From: Calliopsis andreniformis
Taxonomy: Eukaryota; Arthropoda; Insecta; Hymenoptera; Andrenidae
Length of the DNA stretch: 64,000 nucleotides
Assembly: GCF_051401765.1 (NCBI RefSeq)
Contig: NW_027480492.1
Location: forward strand, 1,116,001-1,180,000
Direction: 5' to 3'
Part shown: positions 27,022 to 40,387 of the stretch, one piece after another
Numbering within the stretch: the stretch's first letter is position 1
Layout: the number at the start of each line of letters is the position of its first letter
Position numbers and translations under genes: made by a program
The notes under the pieces: generated by a model
Seen by the model: the letters and a program-made list of their open reading frames with translations, nothing else
Told to the model about the DNA's origin: nothing
Databases searched by the model: none

Positions 27022-27714
27022 TCAATCCTCAATAATCAATCTCCGATACTAGATCCTCAATCCACAATCTTCAGTCCTTAATCCTCAATCTTCAATCCTC
27101 AATCCCCAGTCATCAATCTTCAATCCTCAATGCTCAATCCTCAATCCTCAATCCTCAATCCTCAGACCTCAAACATCAATATTCAACCCTCAGTTCTCGT
27201 CCTCAATCCACAACCATCAATCCTCAATCCTCAATCTTCAATCATCAATATTCAATCTTCAATCCTCAGTCCTCAATCCTCAATCCTCACTCCTCAATCT
27301 TCAATCCTCAATCCTCAATCCTCAATCCTCAATCCTCAATCCTCAATCCTCAGTCTTCAATCCTCAATCCTCAATCCTCAACCCTCAATTCTCAATCTTC
27401 AATCTTCAATAATCAATCTCCAATCATAGATCCTCAACCCCCAATCTTCAATCCTTAATCCTCAATCCTCAATACTCAATCCTCAATCCTCAATCCTCAA
27501 TCCTCAATATTCAATCCTCAATGCTCGATCCTCAATCCTCAATCCTCAACCATCAACCCTCAATCTTCAATACTCAATCCTCAACCATCAATCCTCAATC
27601 CTCATTCCTCAAACCTCAATCCTCAACCCTCAGTCCTCATCCTCAATTCTCAATTCTCAATCCTCAATCCTCAATCCTCAATCCCCAATCCTCAATTCTC
27701 AATCTTCAATCCTC
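27022..27714 (+). repeat. Broken start of a further gamma unit
   Basis: It continues the gamma order (L3 at 27049, P module near 27.16 kb, same order as after 18225 and 23024), then diverges near 27.29 kb. About 27290-27500 resembles about 32050-32270 (offset 4764), with an L3 variant reading CATAGATCC at 27426. No gene. Confidence 0.83.
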
Positions 27715-28879
27715 AATCCTCAATATTCAATCATCAATACTCAATCTTCAATCCTCAATCCTCTATCCTCAATCCTCAATCCTCGATCCTCAATATTCAA
27801 CACACAACTCTCAGCCATCAATCCTCAATACTCAACCATCAATCCTCAATCCTCAATACTCAATAGAATATCCTGAATTCTCATGGTTCAATACTCAACC
27901 CACAATATTCAATAATCAAATCTCAATCCTCAATCTCCAATCCTCAATACTCAATTTCAATCCTTAATCCTCAATTCTCAATCCTCAATACTCAATCCTC
28001 AATCGTCAATCCTCAATCCCCAATCCTCAATCTTCAATCCTCAACCCTCAATCCTCAATCCTCAATCCTCAATCCTCAATCTTCAATCCTCAATCCTCAA
28101 TCCTCACTCCTCAATCCTCAATCCTCAATCCTCAATCCTCAATCCTCAATCCTCAATCCTCAATCCTCAATCCTCAATCCTCACTCCTCAATCCTCAACC
28201 CCCAATCTTCAATCCTTAATCCTCAATCCTCAATACTCAATCCTCAATCCTCAATCCTCAATATTCAATCCTCAATGCTCGATCCTCAATCCTCAATCCT
28301 CAACCATCAATCCTCAATCTTCAATACTCAATCCTCAACCCTCAATCCTCAATCCTCATTCCTCGAACCTCAATCCTGAACCCTCAGTCCTCATCCTCAA
28401 TTCTCAATTCTCAATCCTCAATCCTCAATCCTCTATCCTCAATCCTCAATTCTCAATCTTCAATCCTCAATACTCAATCTTCAATCCCCAATCCTCAATC
28501 CTCAATCCTCAATCCTCATTCCTCAAACCTCAATCCTCAACCCTCAGTCCCCATCCTCAATTCTCAATTCTCAATCCTCAATCCTCAATCCTCCATCTTC
28601 AATCCTCAATAATCAACCTCCAATCCTAGATCCTCAATCCCCAATCATCAATCCTTAATCCTCAATCCTCAATCCTCAATGATCAATCCTCAACCCTCAA
28701 TCCTCGACCCTCAATCCTCAATCCTCAATCCTCAATCCTCAACCCTCAGTCCTCATCCTCAATACTCAATCCTCAATCCTCAATCCTCAATCCTCAATCC
28801 TCAATCTTCAATCCTCAATAATCGGTCTCCAATCCTAGATCCTCAAACCCAGATCTTCAATCCTTAATCCTCAATCGTC
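27715..28879 (+). repeat. Gamma 5022-offset unit, copy 1
   Basis: It matches 32737-33901 at offset 5022. EcoRI landmark at 27875 (partner 32897), L3 at 28626 and 28835 (partners 33648 and 33857). It is also a derivative of 18.4-19.9 and 23.2-24.7 kb, but has only one copy of the 56-bp element that is doubled there. Confidence 0.88.
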
Positions 28880-30270
28880 AATACGCAATCCCCAATCCTC
28901 AATCTTCAATGCTAAATCCTCAATCCTCAACCCTCAATCCTCAATCCTCAATCTTCAATCGTCAAAATTCAATCTTCAATCCTCAATCCTCTATGCTCAA
29001 TCCTCAATCTTCAATCCTCAATCATCAATCCTCAATCCTCAATCCTCAATCCTCAATCTTCAATCCGCAATACTCAATCTTCAATCCTCAATCCTCAATC
29101 CTCAATCCTCAATCCTCAATCCTCAATTCTCAATCCTCAATCCTCAATCCTCAGACCTCAAACATCAATACCCAACCCTCAGTCCTCGTCCTCTTTCCAC
29201 AACTCCCAATCCTCAATCCTCAATATTCAATCATCAATATTCAATCTCCAGTCCTCAATCCTCAATCCTCAATCCTCAATCCTCAATCCTCAATGTTCAA
29301 TCCGCAATACCCAATCCTCAATCTTCAATCCTCAATCCTCAATCCTCAATCCTCAATTCTCAATACTCAATCCTCAATTCTCAGTCCTCAAACCTCAATC
29401 CTGAATCCACAATCATGAATGCTCAATCTTCAGACCTCAGTCCTCAACAATCAGTCGTCAATTCTCAATCCTCAATATTCAATCATCAATTCTCAATACT
29501 CAATAGAATATCCTGAATTCTCAGGATTCAATACTGAAACCTCAATCCTCAACCCTCAGCCCTCATCCTCCATCCTCAATCCTCAATCCTCAAACCTGAA
29601 TCTTCAATCCTCAATATTCAATCTTCAATCCTCAATCCTCAATCCTCAATCATCAATCCTCAATCCTCAGTGATCAATACACAATCTTCAATACTCAATC
29701 CTCAATCCTTAATCCTCAATCCTCAGCCATCAATCTTCAATCCTCAATGCTCAATCCTCAATCCTCAATCCTCAGTCCTCAATCCTGAACCCTCAATCCT
29801 CAAACCTCAATACTCAACCGTCAGTCGTCGTCCTCAATCCTCAAACCTCAATCCTCAATCCTCAATCCTCAATCCTCAATCCTCAATCCTCAATTCTCAG
29901 TACTCAATAGAATATCCTGAATTCTCAGGATTCAATACTGAAACCTCAATCCTCAACCCTCAGCCCTCATCCTCCATCCTCAATCCTCAATCCTCAAACC
30001 TGAATCTTCAATCCTCAATATTCAATCTTCAATCCTCAATCCTCAATCCTCAATCATCAATCCTCAATCCTCAGTGATCAATACACAATCTTCAATACTC
30101 AATCCTCAATCCTTAATCCTCAACCCTCAGTCCTCAATCTTCAATCCTCAATGCTCAATCCTCAATCCTCAATCCTCAGTCCTCAATCCTGAACCCTCAA
30201 TCCTCAAACCTCAATACTCAACCGTCAGTCGTCGTCCTCAATCCTCAAACCTCAATCCTCAATCCTTAAT
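28711..30270 (+). repeat. Gamma 4166-offset unit with a 404-bp tandem duplication
   Basis: About 28711-29866 matches 24545-25700 at offset 4166. Within it, about 29486-29866 is repeated at 29890-30270 (period 404). This gives two L1 EcoRI sites exactly 404 bp apart (29515 and 29919) and two copies of the CAGTCGTCGTCCTC segment. Substitutions such as CAGTACT for CAATACT before the second L1 show slight divergence. The left edge overlaps the end of the previous block because the two matches share flanking heptads. Confidence 0.88.
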
Positions 30271-32736
30271 ATTCAATCATCAATACTCAATCTTCAATCC
30301 TCAATCCTCTATCCTCAATCCTCAGTCCTCGATCCTCAATATTCAACACACAACCCTCAGCCATCAATAGTCAATACTCAACCATCAATCCTCAATTCTC
30401 AATACTCAATACTCAATCCTCAATCGTCAATCCTCAATCCCCAATCCTCAATCTTCAATCCTCAATCCTCAATACTCAATCCTCAATCCTCAATCCTCAA
30501 TCCTCAATATTGAATCATCAATACTCAATCTTCTATCCTAAATCCTCTATCCTCAATCCTCAGTCCTCTACCGTCAGCCCTCGTCCTCAATCCTCAAACC
30601 TCAATCCTCAATCCTCAATATTCAATCATCAATACTCAATCTTCAAACCTCTATCCTCAATCCTTAATCCTCAATCCTCAATCCACAATCCTCAATCCTC
30701 AGTCATCAATACTCAATCTTCAACATTCAATCCTCAATCCTCAATCCTCAATCCACAATCCTCAACCTTCAATACTCAATAATCAATCTCCAATCCTAGA
30801 TCCTGAATCCTAAATCCTCAATCCTCAACCCTCAATCCTCAATCCTCATTCTTCAATCCTCAATACCCAATCCTCAATCTTCCATCCTCAATCATCAATC
30901 CTCAATTCTCAATCCTCAAACCTCAGAACTCAGTCGTCAAATCTCAATCCCCGACCCTCACCCCTCATCCTCAATCCTCAGTCCTCAATCCTCATCCCTC
31001 AAGCCTCAATCCTATACCGTCAGTCCTCGTCCTCAATCCTCAAACCTCAATCCTCAATCCTCAATATTCAATCATCAATACTCAATCTTCAAACCTCTAT
31101 CCTCAATCCTCAATCCTCGATCCTCAATCCTCAATCCTCAATCCTCAACCCTCAGGCATCAATACTCAATCTTCAATACACAATCCTCAATCCTCAATCC
31201 TCAATCCTCTATCCTCAACCATCAATCCTCATTCCTCAAACCTCAATCCTCAACCCTCAGTCCTCATACTCAATTCTCAATTTTCAATCCTCAATCCTCA
31301 ATCCTCAATCTGCAATCCTCAATAATCAATCTCCAATCCTAGATCCACAATCCCCAATCTTCAATCCTTAATCCTCAATCTTCAATCCTCAATCCCCAGT
31401 CCTCAATCTTCAATCTTCAATGCTCAATCCTCAATCCTCAATCCTCAGTCCTCAATCCTCAATCCTCAATCCTCAAACCTCAATCCTCAACCGTCAGTCC
31501 TCATCCTCCGTCCTCAATCCTCAATCCTCAATCCTCAATCTTCAATCCCCAATACTCAATCTTCAATCCTCAACCCTCAATCCTCAATCCTCAATCCTCA
31601 ATCCTCAGGCATCAACACTCAATCTTCAATACTCAATCCTCAATCCTCTATCCTCAATCCTCAATCCTCAACCCTCAAACCTCATTCCTCAAACCTCAGT
31701 CCTCAACTCTCAGTCCTCATCCTCAATTCTCAATTCTCAATCCTCAATCATCAATCCTCAATCTTCAATCCTCAATAATCAATCTCCAATCCTAGATCCT
31801 CAATCCACAATCTTCAGTCCTTAATCCACAATCTTCTATCCTCAATCCCCAGTCATCAATCTTGAATTCTCAATGCTCAATCCTCAATCCTCAATCCTCA
31901 GTCCTCAATCCTCAATCCTCAATCCTCAAACCTCAATCCCCAACCGTCAGTCCTCGTCCTCAATCCTCAGACCTCAATCCTCAATCCTCAATCTTCAATC
32001 CTCAATCCTCAATCTTCACTCCTCAATCCTCAATCCTCAATCCTCAATCCTCAATCCTCAATCCTCAATCCTCAATCCTCAATCCTCAGTCTTCAATCCT
32101 CAATCCTCAATCCTCAGTCTTCAATCCTCAATCCTCAATCCTCAACCCTCAATTCTCAATCTTCAATCTTCAATAATCAATCTCCAATCATAGATCCTCA
32201 ACCCCCAATCTTCAATCCTTAATCCTCAATCCACAATCCTCAATACTCAATCCTCAATCCTCAATACTCAATCCTCAATATTCAATCCTCAATGCTCGAT
32301 CCTCAATCCTCAATCCTCAACCCTCAGGCATCAGTACTCAATCTTCAATACACAATCCTCAATCCTCGATCCTCAATCCTCTATCCTCAACCCTCAATCC
32401 TCAATCCTCATTCCTCAAACCTCAATTCTCAATCTTCAATCCTCAATACTCAATCTTCAATCCCCAATCCTCAATCCTCAATCCTCAATCCTCATTCCTC
32501 AAACCTCAATCCTCAACCCTCAGTCCCCATCCTCAATTCTCAATTCTCAATCCTCAATCCTCAATCCTCAATCTTCAATCCTCAATAATCAACCTCCAAT
32601 CCTAGATCCTCAATCCCCAATCTTCAATCTTCAATCCCCAATCCTCAATCCTCAATCCTCAATCCTCATTCCTCAAACCTCAATCCTCAACCCTCAGTCC
32701 CCATCCTCAATTCTCAATTCTCAATCCTCAATCCTC
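30271..32736 (+). repeat. Diverged gamma-type heptads
   Basis: Heptads with L3 at 30796, 31339, 31792 and 32602 and a CATAGATCC variant at 32187. No L1 landmark is present, although a solitary EcoRI site occurs at 31864 (TTGAATTCTC). About 31300-31735 matches 54842-55277 (offset 23542), linking this domain to the right end of the window. No gene or foreign DNA was seen. Confidence 0.85.
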
Positions 32737-33901
32737 AATCCTCAATATTCAATCGTCAATACTCAATCTTCAATCCTCAATCCTCTATCCTCAATCCTCA
32801 ATCCTCGATCCTCAATATTCAACACACAACCCTCAGCCATCAATCCTCAATACTTAACCATCAATCCTCAATCCTCAATACTCAATAGAATATCCTGAAT
32901 TCTCATGGTTCAATACTCAACCCACAATATTCAATAATCAAATCTCAATCCTCAATCTCCAATCCTCAATACTCAATTTCAATCCTTAATCCTCAATTCT
33001 CAATCCTCAATACTCAATCCTCAATCGTCAATCCTCAATCCCCAATACTCAATCTTCAATCCTCAACCCTCAATCCTCAATCCTCAATCCTCAATCCTCA
33101 ATCTTCAATCCTCAATCCTCAATCCTCACTCCTCAATCCTCAATCCTCAATCCTGAATCCTCAATCCTCAATCCTCAATCCTCAATCCTCAATCCTCAAT
33201 CCTCACTCCTCAATCCTCAACCCCCAATCTTCAATCCTTAATCCTCAATCCTCAATACTCAATCCTCAATCCTCAATCCTCAATATTCAATCCTCAATGC
33301 TCGATCCTCAATCCTCAATCCTCAACCATCAATCCTCAATCTTCAATACTCAATCCTCAACCCTCAATCCTCAATCCTCATTCCTCGAACCTCAATCCTC
33401 AACCCTCAGTCCTCATCCTCAATTCTCAATTCTCAATCCTCAATCCTCAATACTCAATCCTCAATCCTCAATTCTCAATCTTCAATCCTCAATACTCAAT
33501 CTTCAATCCCCAATCCTCAATCCTCAATCCTCAATCCTCATTCCTCAAACCTCAATCCTCAACCCTCAGTCCCCATCCTCAATTCTCAATTCTCAATCCT
33601 CAATCCTCAATCCTCCATCTTCAATCCTCAATAATCAACCTCCAATCCTAGATCCTCAATCCCCAATCATCAATCCTTAATCCTCAATCCTCAATCCTCA
33701 ATGATCAATCCTCAACCCTCAATCCTCGACCCTCAATCCTCATTCCTCAAACCTCAATCCTCAACCCTCAGTCCTCATCCTCAATCCTCAATCCTCAACC
33801 CTCAATCCTCAATCCTCAATCCTCAATCTTCAATCCTCAATAATCGGTCTCCAATCCTAGATCCTCAAACCCAGATCTTCAATCCTTAATCCTCAATCTT
33901 C
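32737..33901 (+). repeat. Gamma 5022-offset unit, copy 2
   Basis: Second copy of 27715-28879. It ends where CAATCGT CAATACG in copy 1 is replaced by CAATCTT CAATCCT. Last L3 landmark (CTAG at 33857) before a 20-kb interval without L3. Confidence 0.88.
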
Positions 33902-34110
33902 AATCCTCAATCCCCAGTCATCAATCTTCAATCCTCAATGCTCAATCCTCAATGCTCAATCCTCAGTCCTCAATCCTCAATCCTCAATCCTCAATCCTCA
34001 AACCTCAATCCTCAACCGTCAGTCCTCGTCCTCTATCCACAACTCCCAATCCTCAATCCTCAATATTCAATCATCAATATTCAATCTCCAGTCCTCAATC
34101 CTCAATCCTC
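33902..34110 (+). repeat. Gamma-to-beta junction
   Basis: Gamma order continues (a segment shared with 54.44-54.58 and 60.51-60.65 kb) until about 34110, where beta sequence starts in register without any intervening non-repeat base. Confidence 0.8.
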
Positions 34111-35433
34111 AATCTTCAATCCTCAATACTCAATCTTCAATCCCCAATCCTCAATTCTCAATCCTCAATCCTCAATGTTCAATACTCAATACTCAACCTT
34201 CAATCCTCAATCCTCAATCCTCAATCCTCAATACTCATTCTTCAATCCTCAATACCCAACCCTCAATCTTCAATCCTCAATCCTCAATTCGCAATCCTCA
34301 ATCCTCAATCCTCAGACCTCAAGTATCAATACTCAATCCTCAGTCCTCGTCCTCAATACACAACCCTCAATCATCAATCCTCAATCATCAATCCTCAATC
34401 TTCAATACTCAGTCCTCAATCCTCAATCCTCAATCCTCAATACTCAACCATCAATCCTAAATTCTCAAGGCTCAATAGAATATCCTGAATTTTCAGGGTT
34501 CTATACTCAAACTTCAATCCTCAACCCTCAGACCTCATTCTCAATCCTCAATCCTCAATCCTCGAAATTCAATCCCCAATACTCAATCTTCAATCCTCAA
34601 TCCTCAATCTTCAATACTCAATACTCAATCTTCAATCCTCAATCCTCTATCCTCAATCCTCAATCCTCAATCTTCAATCCTCAATACTCAATCTTCAATC
34701 CTCAATCCTCAATCCTCAATCCTCAATCCTCATTCTTCAGTCTTCAATACCCAATCCTCAATCTTCAATCCTCAATCCTCAATCCTCAATCCTCAATCCT
34801 CAATCCTCATTCTTCAATCCTCAATACCCAATCCTCAACCATCAGTCCTCAATCCTCAATCCTTAATTCTCAATCTTCAATCCTGAATCGCCAGTCCTCA
34901 ATCTTCAATCCTCAATGCTCAATCCTCAATCCTCAATCCTCATTCATCAATGCTCAATACCCAATCCTCAATCCTCAATCCTCAATCCTCAATCCCCAAT
35001 CCTCATTCCTCAATCCACAACCCTCAATCCTCAGTCCTCAATACTCAATCCTCAATCATTAATCCTCAATCCTCAATCCTCAATCCTCAATCCTCAATCC
35101 TGAATCCTCAGTCTTCAATCCTCACTACTCAATCTGCAATCCTCAATCCTCAATCCTCAATCCTCAATCCTCATTCTTCAATCCTCAATATCCAATCCTC
35201 AATCTTCAATCAACAATCCTCAATCATCAATTCTCAATCCTCAATCCTCAATCCTCAATCCTCAGACCTCAAACATCAATATTCAACCTTCAGTCCTCGT
35301 CCTCAATCCACAAACCTCAATACTCAATCCTCTATCTTCAATCATCAATATTCAATCTTCAATCCTCAATCCTCAATCCTCAATCCTCAACCTTCAACCC
35401 TCAATCCTCAATCCTGAATCCTCAATCCTCAAT
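34111..35433 (+). repeat. Block beta, copy 3
   Basis: It matches 39065-40387 at offset 4954 and also beta copies 1 and 2. The L1 landmark at 34473 has the beta-specific GAATTT (34487). The P variant with CAAGTAT is near 34.31 kb. It ends near 35433, where this copy has CAATCTT and the 40.39 kb copy has CAACCTT. Confidence 0.9.
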
Positions 35434-35812
35434 CTTCAATCCTCAATACTCAATCTTCAATCCTCAATCCTCAGTTCTCAATACTCAATACTCAATCCTC
35501 AATCGCCAATCCTCAATCCTCAATCTTCAATCCTCAACACTCAATCTTCAATCCCCAATGCTCAATTCTCAATCCTCATTCCTCAATATTCAATACTCAA
35601 TACTCAATCTTCAATCCTCAATCCTCAATCCTCAATCCTCAATCCTCATTCTTCAATCCTCAATACCCAATCCTCAATCTTCAATCCTCAATCCTCAATT
35701 CGCAATCCTCAACCCTGAATCCTCAGGCCTCAAGTATCAATACTCAACCCTCAGTCCTCGTCCTCAATACACAACCCTCAATCATCAATCCTGAATCTTC
35801 ATTCATCAATAT
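35434..35812 (+). repeat. Heptads between beta copy 3 and delta
   Basis: A segment related to 6.70-6.85 and 10.80-10.97 kb, with CAGGCCT CAAGTAT near 35.73 kb. It is absent between beta and delta in the 40.38 and 46.17 kb copies, where beta joins delta directly. No gene. Confidence 0.8.
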
Positions 35813-38115
35813 TCAACCTTCAATCCTCTATCCTCAATCCTCAATGTTCAATCCTCAATACCCAATCCTCAACCTTCAATCCTCAATCCTCAAGAGTCAA
35901 TCCTCAATCCTGAATCCTCAAACCTCAATTCTCAGTCCTCAAACCTCAATCCCTAATCCTCAATCCCGAGTCCTCAATCTTCAGCCCACAGTCCTCATAA
36001 ATCAATTGTCAATCCTCAATCCTCAATAGAATATCCTCAATTCACAGTTTTCGATACTCAATCCCCATTCTTCACACTTCAAATCTCAATCCACAAATAT
36101 CAGTTCTCATCTCTCAACCATCAACACTCAGTCCTCAATCTTCAATCCTCAATCCTCAATCCTCAGTCTTCAATCCTCAATAATGAATCTTCAATCCTCA
36201 ATCCTCAATCCTCAATCCTCAATCCTGAATATTCAATCCTCAGTCCCCAATCCTCAATCTTCAATCCTCAATACTCAATCTGCAATCCTCAATCCTCAAA
36301 CCTGAATCCTCAATCATCATTCTTCAATCCTCAATACCCAATCCTCAATCTTCAATCCTCAATCCACAATCCTCAATCCTCAATCCTCAATCCTCAGTCC
36401 TCAATCCTCAATCTTCAATCCTCAATCCTCAATCCTCAATACTCAATCTTCAATCTTCAATCCTCAATACTCAATCTTCAATCCTCAATCCTCAATCCTC
36501 AATCCTCAATCCTCAATCTTCAATCCTCAATACTCAATCCTCAATCCTCAATCCTCAATCCTCAATCCTCATTCTTCAATCCTCAATACCCAATCCTCAA
36601 TCATCAGTCCTCAATCTTCAATCCTCAATTCTCAATCCTCAATCCTCAGTCCTCAGTCCTCAAACCTCAATCCTCAACCCTCAGCCCTCATCCTCCATCC
36701 TCAATCCTCCATCCTCAATCCTCAATCTTCAATCCTAAATACTCAATCTTCAATCCTCGATCCTCAATCCTCAATCCTCAATCTTCAATCCTCAATACTC
36801 AATCTGCAATCCTCAATCCTCAAACCTCAAACCTCAATCCTCAATCATCATTCTTCAATCCTCAATACCCAATCCTCAATCTTCAATCCTCAATCCAGGA
36901 TCCCCAATTCTCAATCCTCAATCCTCAATCCTCAGACCTCAAACATCAATATTCAACCCTCAGTCCTCGTCCTCAACCCACAACCCTCAATCCTCAGTCC
37001 TCAATATTCAATCATCAATCTTCAATCTTCGATCCTCAATCCTCAATCCTCAATCCTCAGGCCTCAATCCTCAATCTTCAATCCTCAATCCTTAATCCTC
37101 AATACTCAATCTTCAATCTTCAGTCCTCAATACTCAATCCTCAATCTTCAATCCCCAATCCACAATCCTCAATTCTCAACCCTAAATCCTCAATCCTCAG
37201 ACCTCAAACATCAGTATTCAACCCTCAATCCTCGTCCTCAATCCACAACACTCAATCCTCAGTCCTCAATATTCAATCATCAATTTTCAATCTTCAATCC
37301 CCAATCCTCAATCCCCAATCCTCAGTCCTCAATCCTCAATCTTCAATCCTCAACCCTCAATCCTCAATACTCAATCTTCAATCTTCAATCCTCAATACTC
37401 AATCTACAATCCTCAATCCTCAATCCTCAATCCTCAATCCTCATTCTTCAATCCTCAATACTCAATCTTCAATCCTCAATCCTCAATCCTCAATCGTCAA
37501 TCCTCATTCTTCAATCTTCAATACCCAATCCTCAATCTTCTATCCTCAACCCTCAATCCTCAATCCTCAATCCTCAATCTTCATTATTCAATCCTCAATA
37601 CCCAATCCTCAACCATCTGTCCCCAATCCTCAATCCTCAATTCTCAATCTTCAATCCTGAATCGCCAGTCCTCAATCTTGAATCCTCAATGCTCAATCCT
37701 CAATCCTCTATCATGAATCCTCAATCCTCAATCCTCAATCCTCAATCCTCAATCCTCAATCCTCAATCCTCAATCCTGAGTCCTCAATCTTCAATCCTCA
37801 ATACTCAATCTGCAATCCTCAGTCCTCAATCCTCAATCCTCAATCCTCATTCTTCAATCCTCAATACCCAATCATCAATTTTCAACCCTCAGTCCTCAAT
37901 CATCAATTCTCAATCCTCAATCCTCAATCCTCAGGCCTCAAACATCAATATTCAACCCTCAGTCCTCGTCCTCAAACCACAACCCTGAATCGTCAAACCT
38001 CAATCCCCAATACTCAATCTTCAATGCTCAATCCTCAATCCTCAAAACTCAATCCTCAATCCTCAATCCTCAATCTTCAATCCTCAATCGTCAATCTTCA
38101 GTCCTCAATACTCAA
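35813..38115 (+). repeat. Delta unit, divergent left copy
   Basis: It matches 40383-42775 at offset 4570, rising to 4661. The 91-bp difference (exactly 13 heptads) lies near 36.53 kb, where the 41.1 kb copy carries extra heptads including CAATCGT and CAAGCCT. L2 landmark at 36024. It ends with the CAATGCT / CTATCAT signature at 37687-37720 and then turns into the flank of beta. Confidence 0.9.
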
Positions 38116-40387
38116 ACCTCAATCCTCAATCTTCAATCCTCAATCTTCAATACTCAATCTACAATCCTCAATCCTCAATCCTCAATATTCAACACTCAAC
38201 CCTCAACCATCAATCCTCAATGCTCAACCATCAATCCTCAATTCTCAATACTCAATAGAACATCCTGAATTCTGATGGTTCAATACTCAATCCAGCATAT
38301 TCAATAATCAGATCTCAAACCTCAAGCATCAATTCTCAACACTCAATCCTCAACACTCAGTCCTCTCTCTTCAATCCTACATCCTCAACCCTCAATCCTC
38401 AAGCGTCAATCCTCAATACTCAATCCTCAATCCTCAATCCTCAATCTTCAATCTTCAATCCTCAATACTCAATCTTCATTCCTCAATCCTCAACTCTCAA
38501 TACTCAATACTCAATACTCAATCGCCAATCCTCAATCCTCAATCCTCAATCTTCAACCCTCAACACTCAATCTTCAATCCCCAATGCTCAATTCTCAATC
38601 CTCAATACCCAATCCTCAACTTTCAATCCTCAATCCTCAATCCTCAATCCTCAATCTTCAATCCTCAATACTCAATCTTCAATCCTCAATCCTCAATCCT
38701 CAATCCTCAATCATCAATCCTCAATCCTCAATCCTCGATCTTCAATCCTCAGTACTCAATCTGCAATCCTCAATCCTCAATCATCAATCCTCAATCCTCA
38801 TTCTTCAATCCTCAATACCCAATCCTCAATCTTCAATCCTCAATCCTCAATCCTCAATTCTCAATCCTCAATCCTCAATCCTCAGACCTCAAACATCAAT
38901 ATCCAACCCTCAGTCCCCGTCCTCAATCCACAACCCTCAATCCTCAATCCTCAATCTTCAATCATCAATATTCAATCCTCAATCCTCAATCCTCAATTCT
39001 CAATCCTCAATCCTCAATCCTCAATCTTCAATCCTCAATCCTCAATCCTCAATCCTCAATCCACAATCTTCAATCCTCAATACTCAATCTTCAATCCCCA
39101 ATCCTCAATTCTCAATCCTCAATCCTCAATGTTCAATACTCAATACTCAATCTTCAATCCTCAATCCTCAATCCTCAATCCTCAATACTCATTCTTCAAT
39201 CCTCAATACCCAACCCTCAATCTTCAATCCTCAATCCTCAATTCGCAATCCTCAATCCTCAATCCTCAGACCTCAAGTATCAATACTCAATCCTCAGTCC
39301 TCGTCCTCAATACACAACCCTCAATCATCAATCCTCAATCATCAATCCTCAATCTTCAATACTCAGTCCTCAATCCTCAATCCCCAATCCTCAATACTCA
39401 ACCATCAATCCTAAATTCTCAAGGCTCAATAGAATATCCTGAATTTTCAGGGTTCTATACTCAAACTTCAATCCTCAACCCTCAGACCTCATTCTCAATC
39501 CTCAATCCTCAATCCTCGAAATTCAATCCCCAATACTCAATCTTCAATCCTCAATCCTCAATCTTCAATACTCAATACTCAATCTTCAATCCTCAATCCT
39601 CTATCCTCAATCCTCAATCCTCAATCTTCAATCCTCAATACTCAATCTTCAATCCTCAATCCTCAATCCTCAATCGTCAATCCTCATTCTTCAGTCTTCA
39701 ATACCCAATCCTCAATCTTCAATCCTCAATCCTCAATCCTCAATCCTCAATCCTCAATCCTCATTCTTCAATCCTCAATACCCAATCCTCAACCATCAGT
39801 CCTCAATCCTCAATCCTTAATTCTCAATCTTCAATCCTGAATCGCCAGTCCTCAATCTTCAATCCTCAATGCTCAATCCTCAATCCTCAATCCTCATTCA
39901 TCAATGCTCAATACCCAATCCTCAATCCTCAATCCTCAATCCTCAATCCCCAATCCTCATTCCTCAATCCACAACCCTCAATCCTCAGTCCTCAATACTC
40001 AATCCTCAATCATTAATCCTCAATCCTCAATCCTCAATCCTCAATCCTCAATCCTGAATCCTCAGTCTTCAATCCTCACTACTCAATCTGCAATCCTCAA
40101 TCCTCAATCCTCAATCCTCAATCCTCATTCTTCAATCCTCAATATCCAATCCTCAATCTTCAATCATCAATCCTCAATCATCAATTCTCAATCCTCAATC
40201 CTCAATCCTCAATCCTCAGACCTCAAACATCAATATTCAACCTTCAGTCCTCGTCCTCAATCCACAAACCTCAATACTCAATCCTCTATCTTCAATCATC
40301 AATATTCAATCTTCAATCCTCAATCCTCAATCCTCAATCCTCAACCTTCAACCCTCAATCCTCAATCCTGAATCCTCAATCCTCAAC
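38111..40387 (+). repeat. Beta copy 4 with left flank
   Basis: About 38135-40281 matches 8601-10817 (offset 29534, then 29464 after a 70-bp loss near 38.46 kb). L1 landmarks: GATGGTT type with EcoRI at 38267, and beta type with GAATTT at 39441. The leftmost 590 bp (38111-38700) recurs at 53618-54207. From 39215 it is also the start of the 5786-bp HOR. Confidence 0.9.

Noticed and set aside
36024..36140. L2 region as unique DNA, promoter or small RNA gene
   Set aside because: The 7-bp phase and leading CA persist through it, and the inverted potential is too weak to support a folded RNA; no promoter-like features apart from chance A/T-rich spots.
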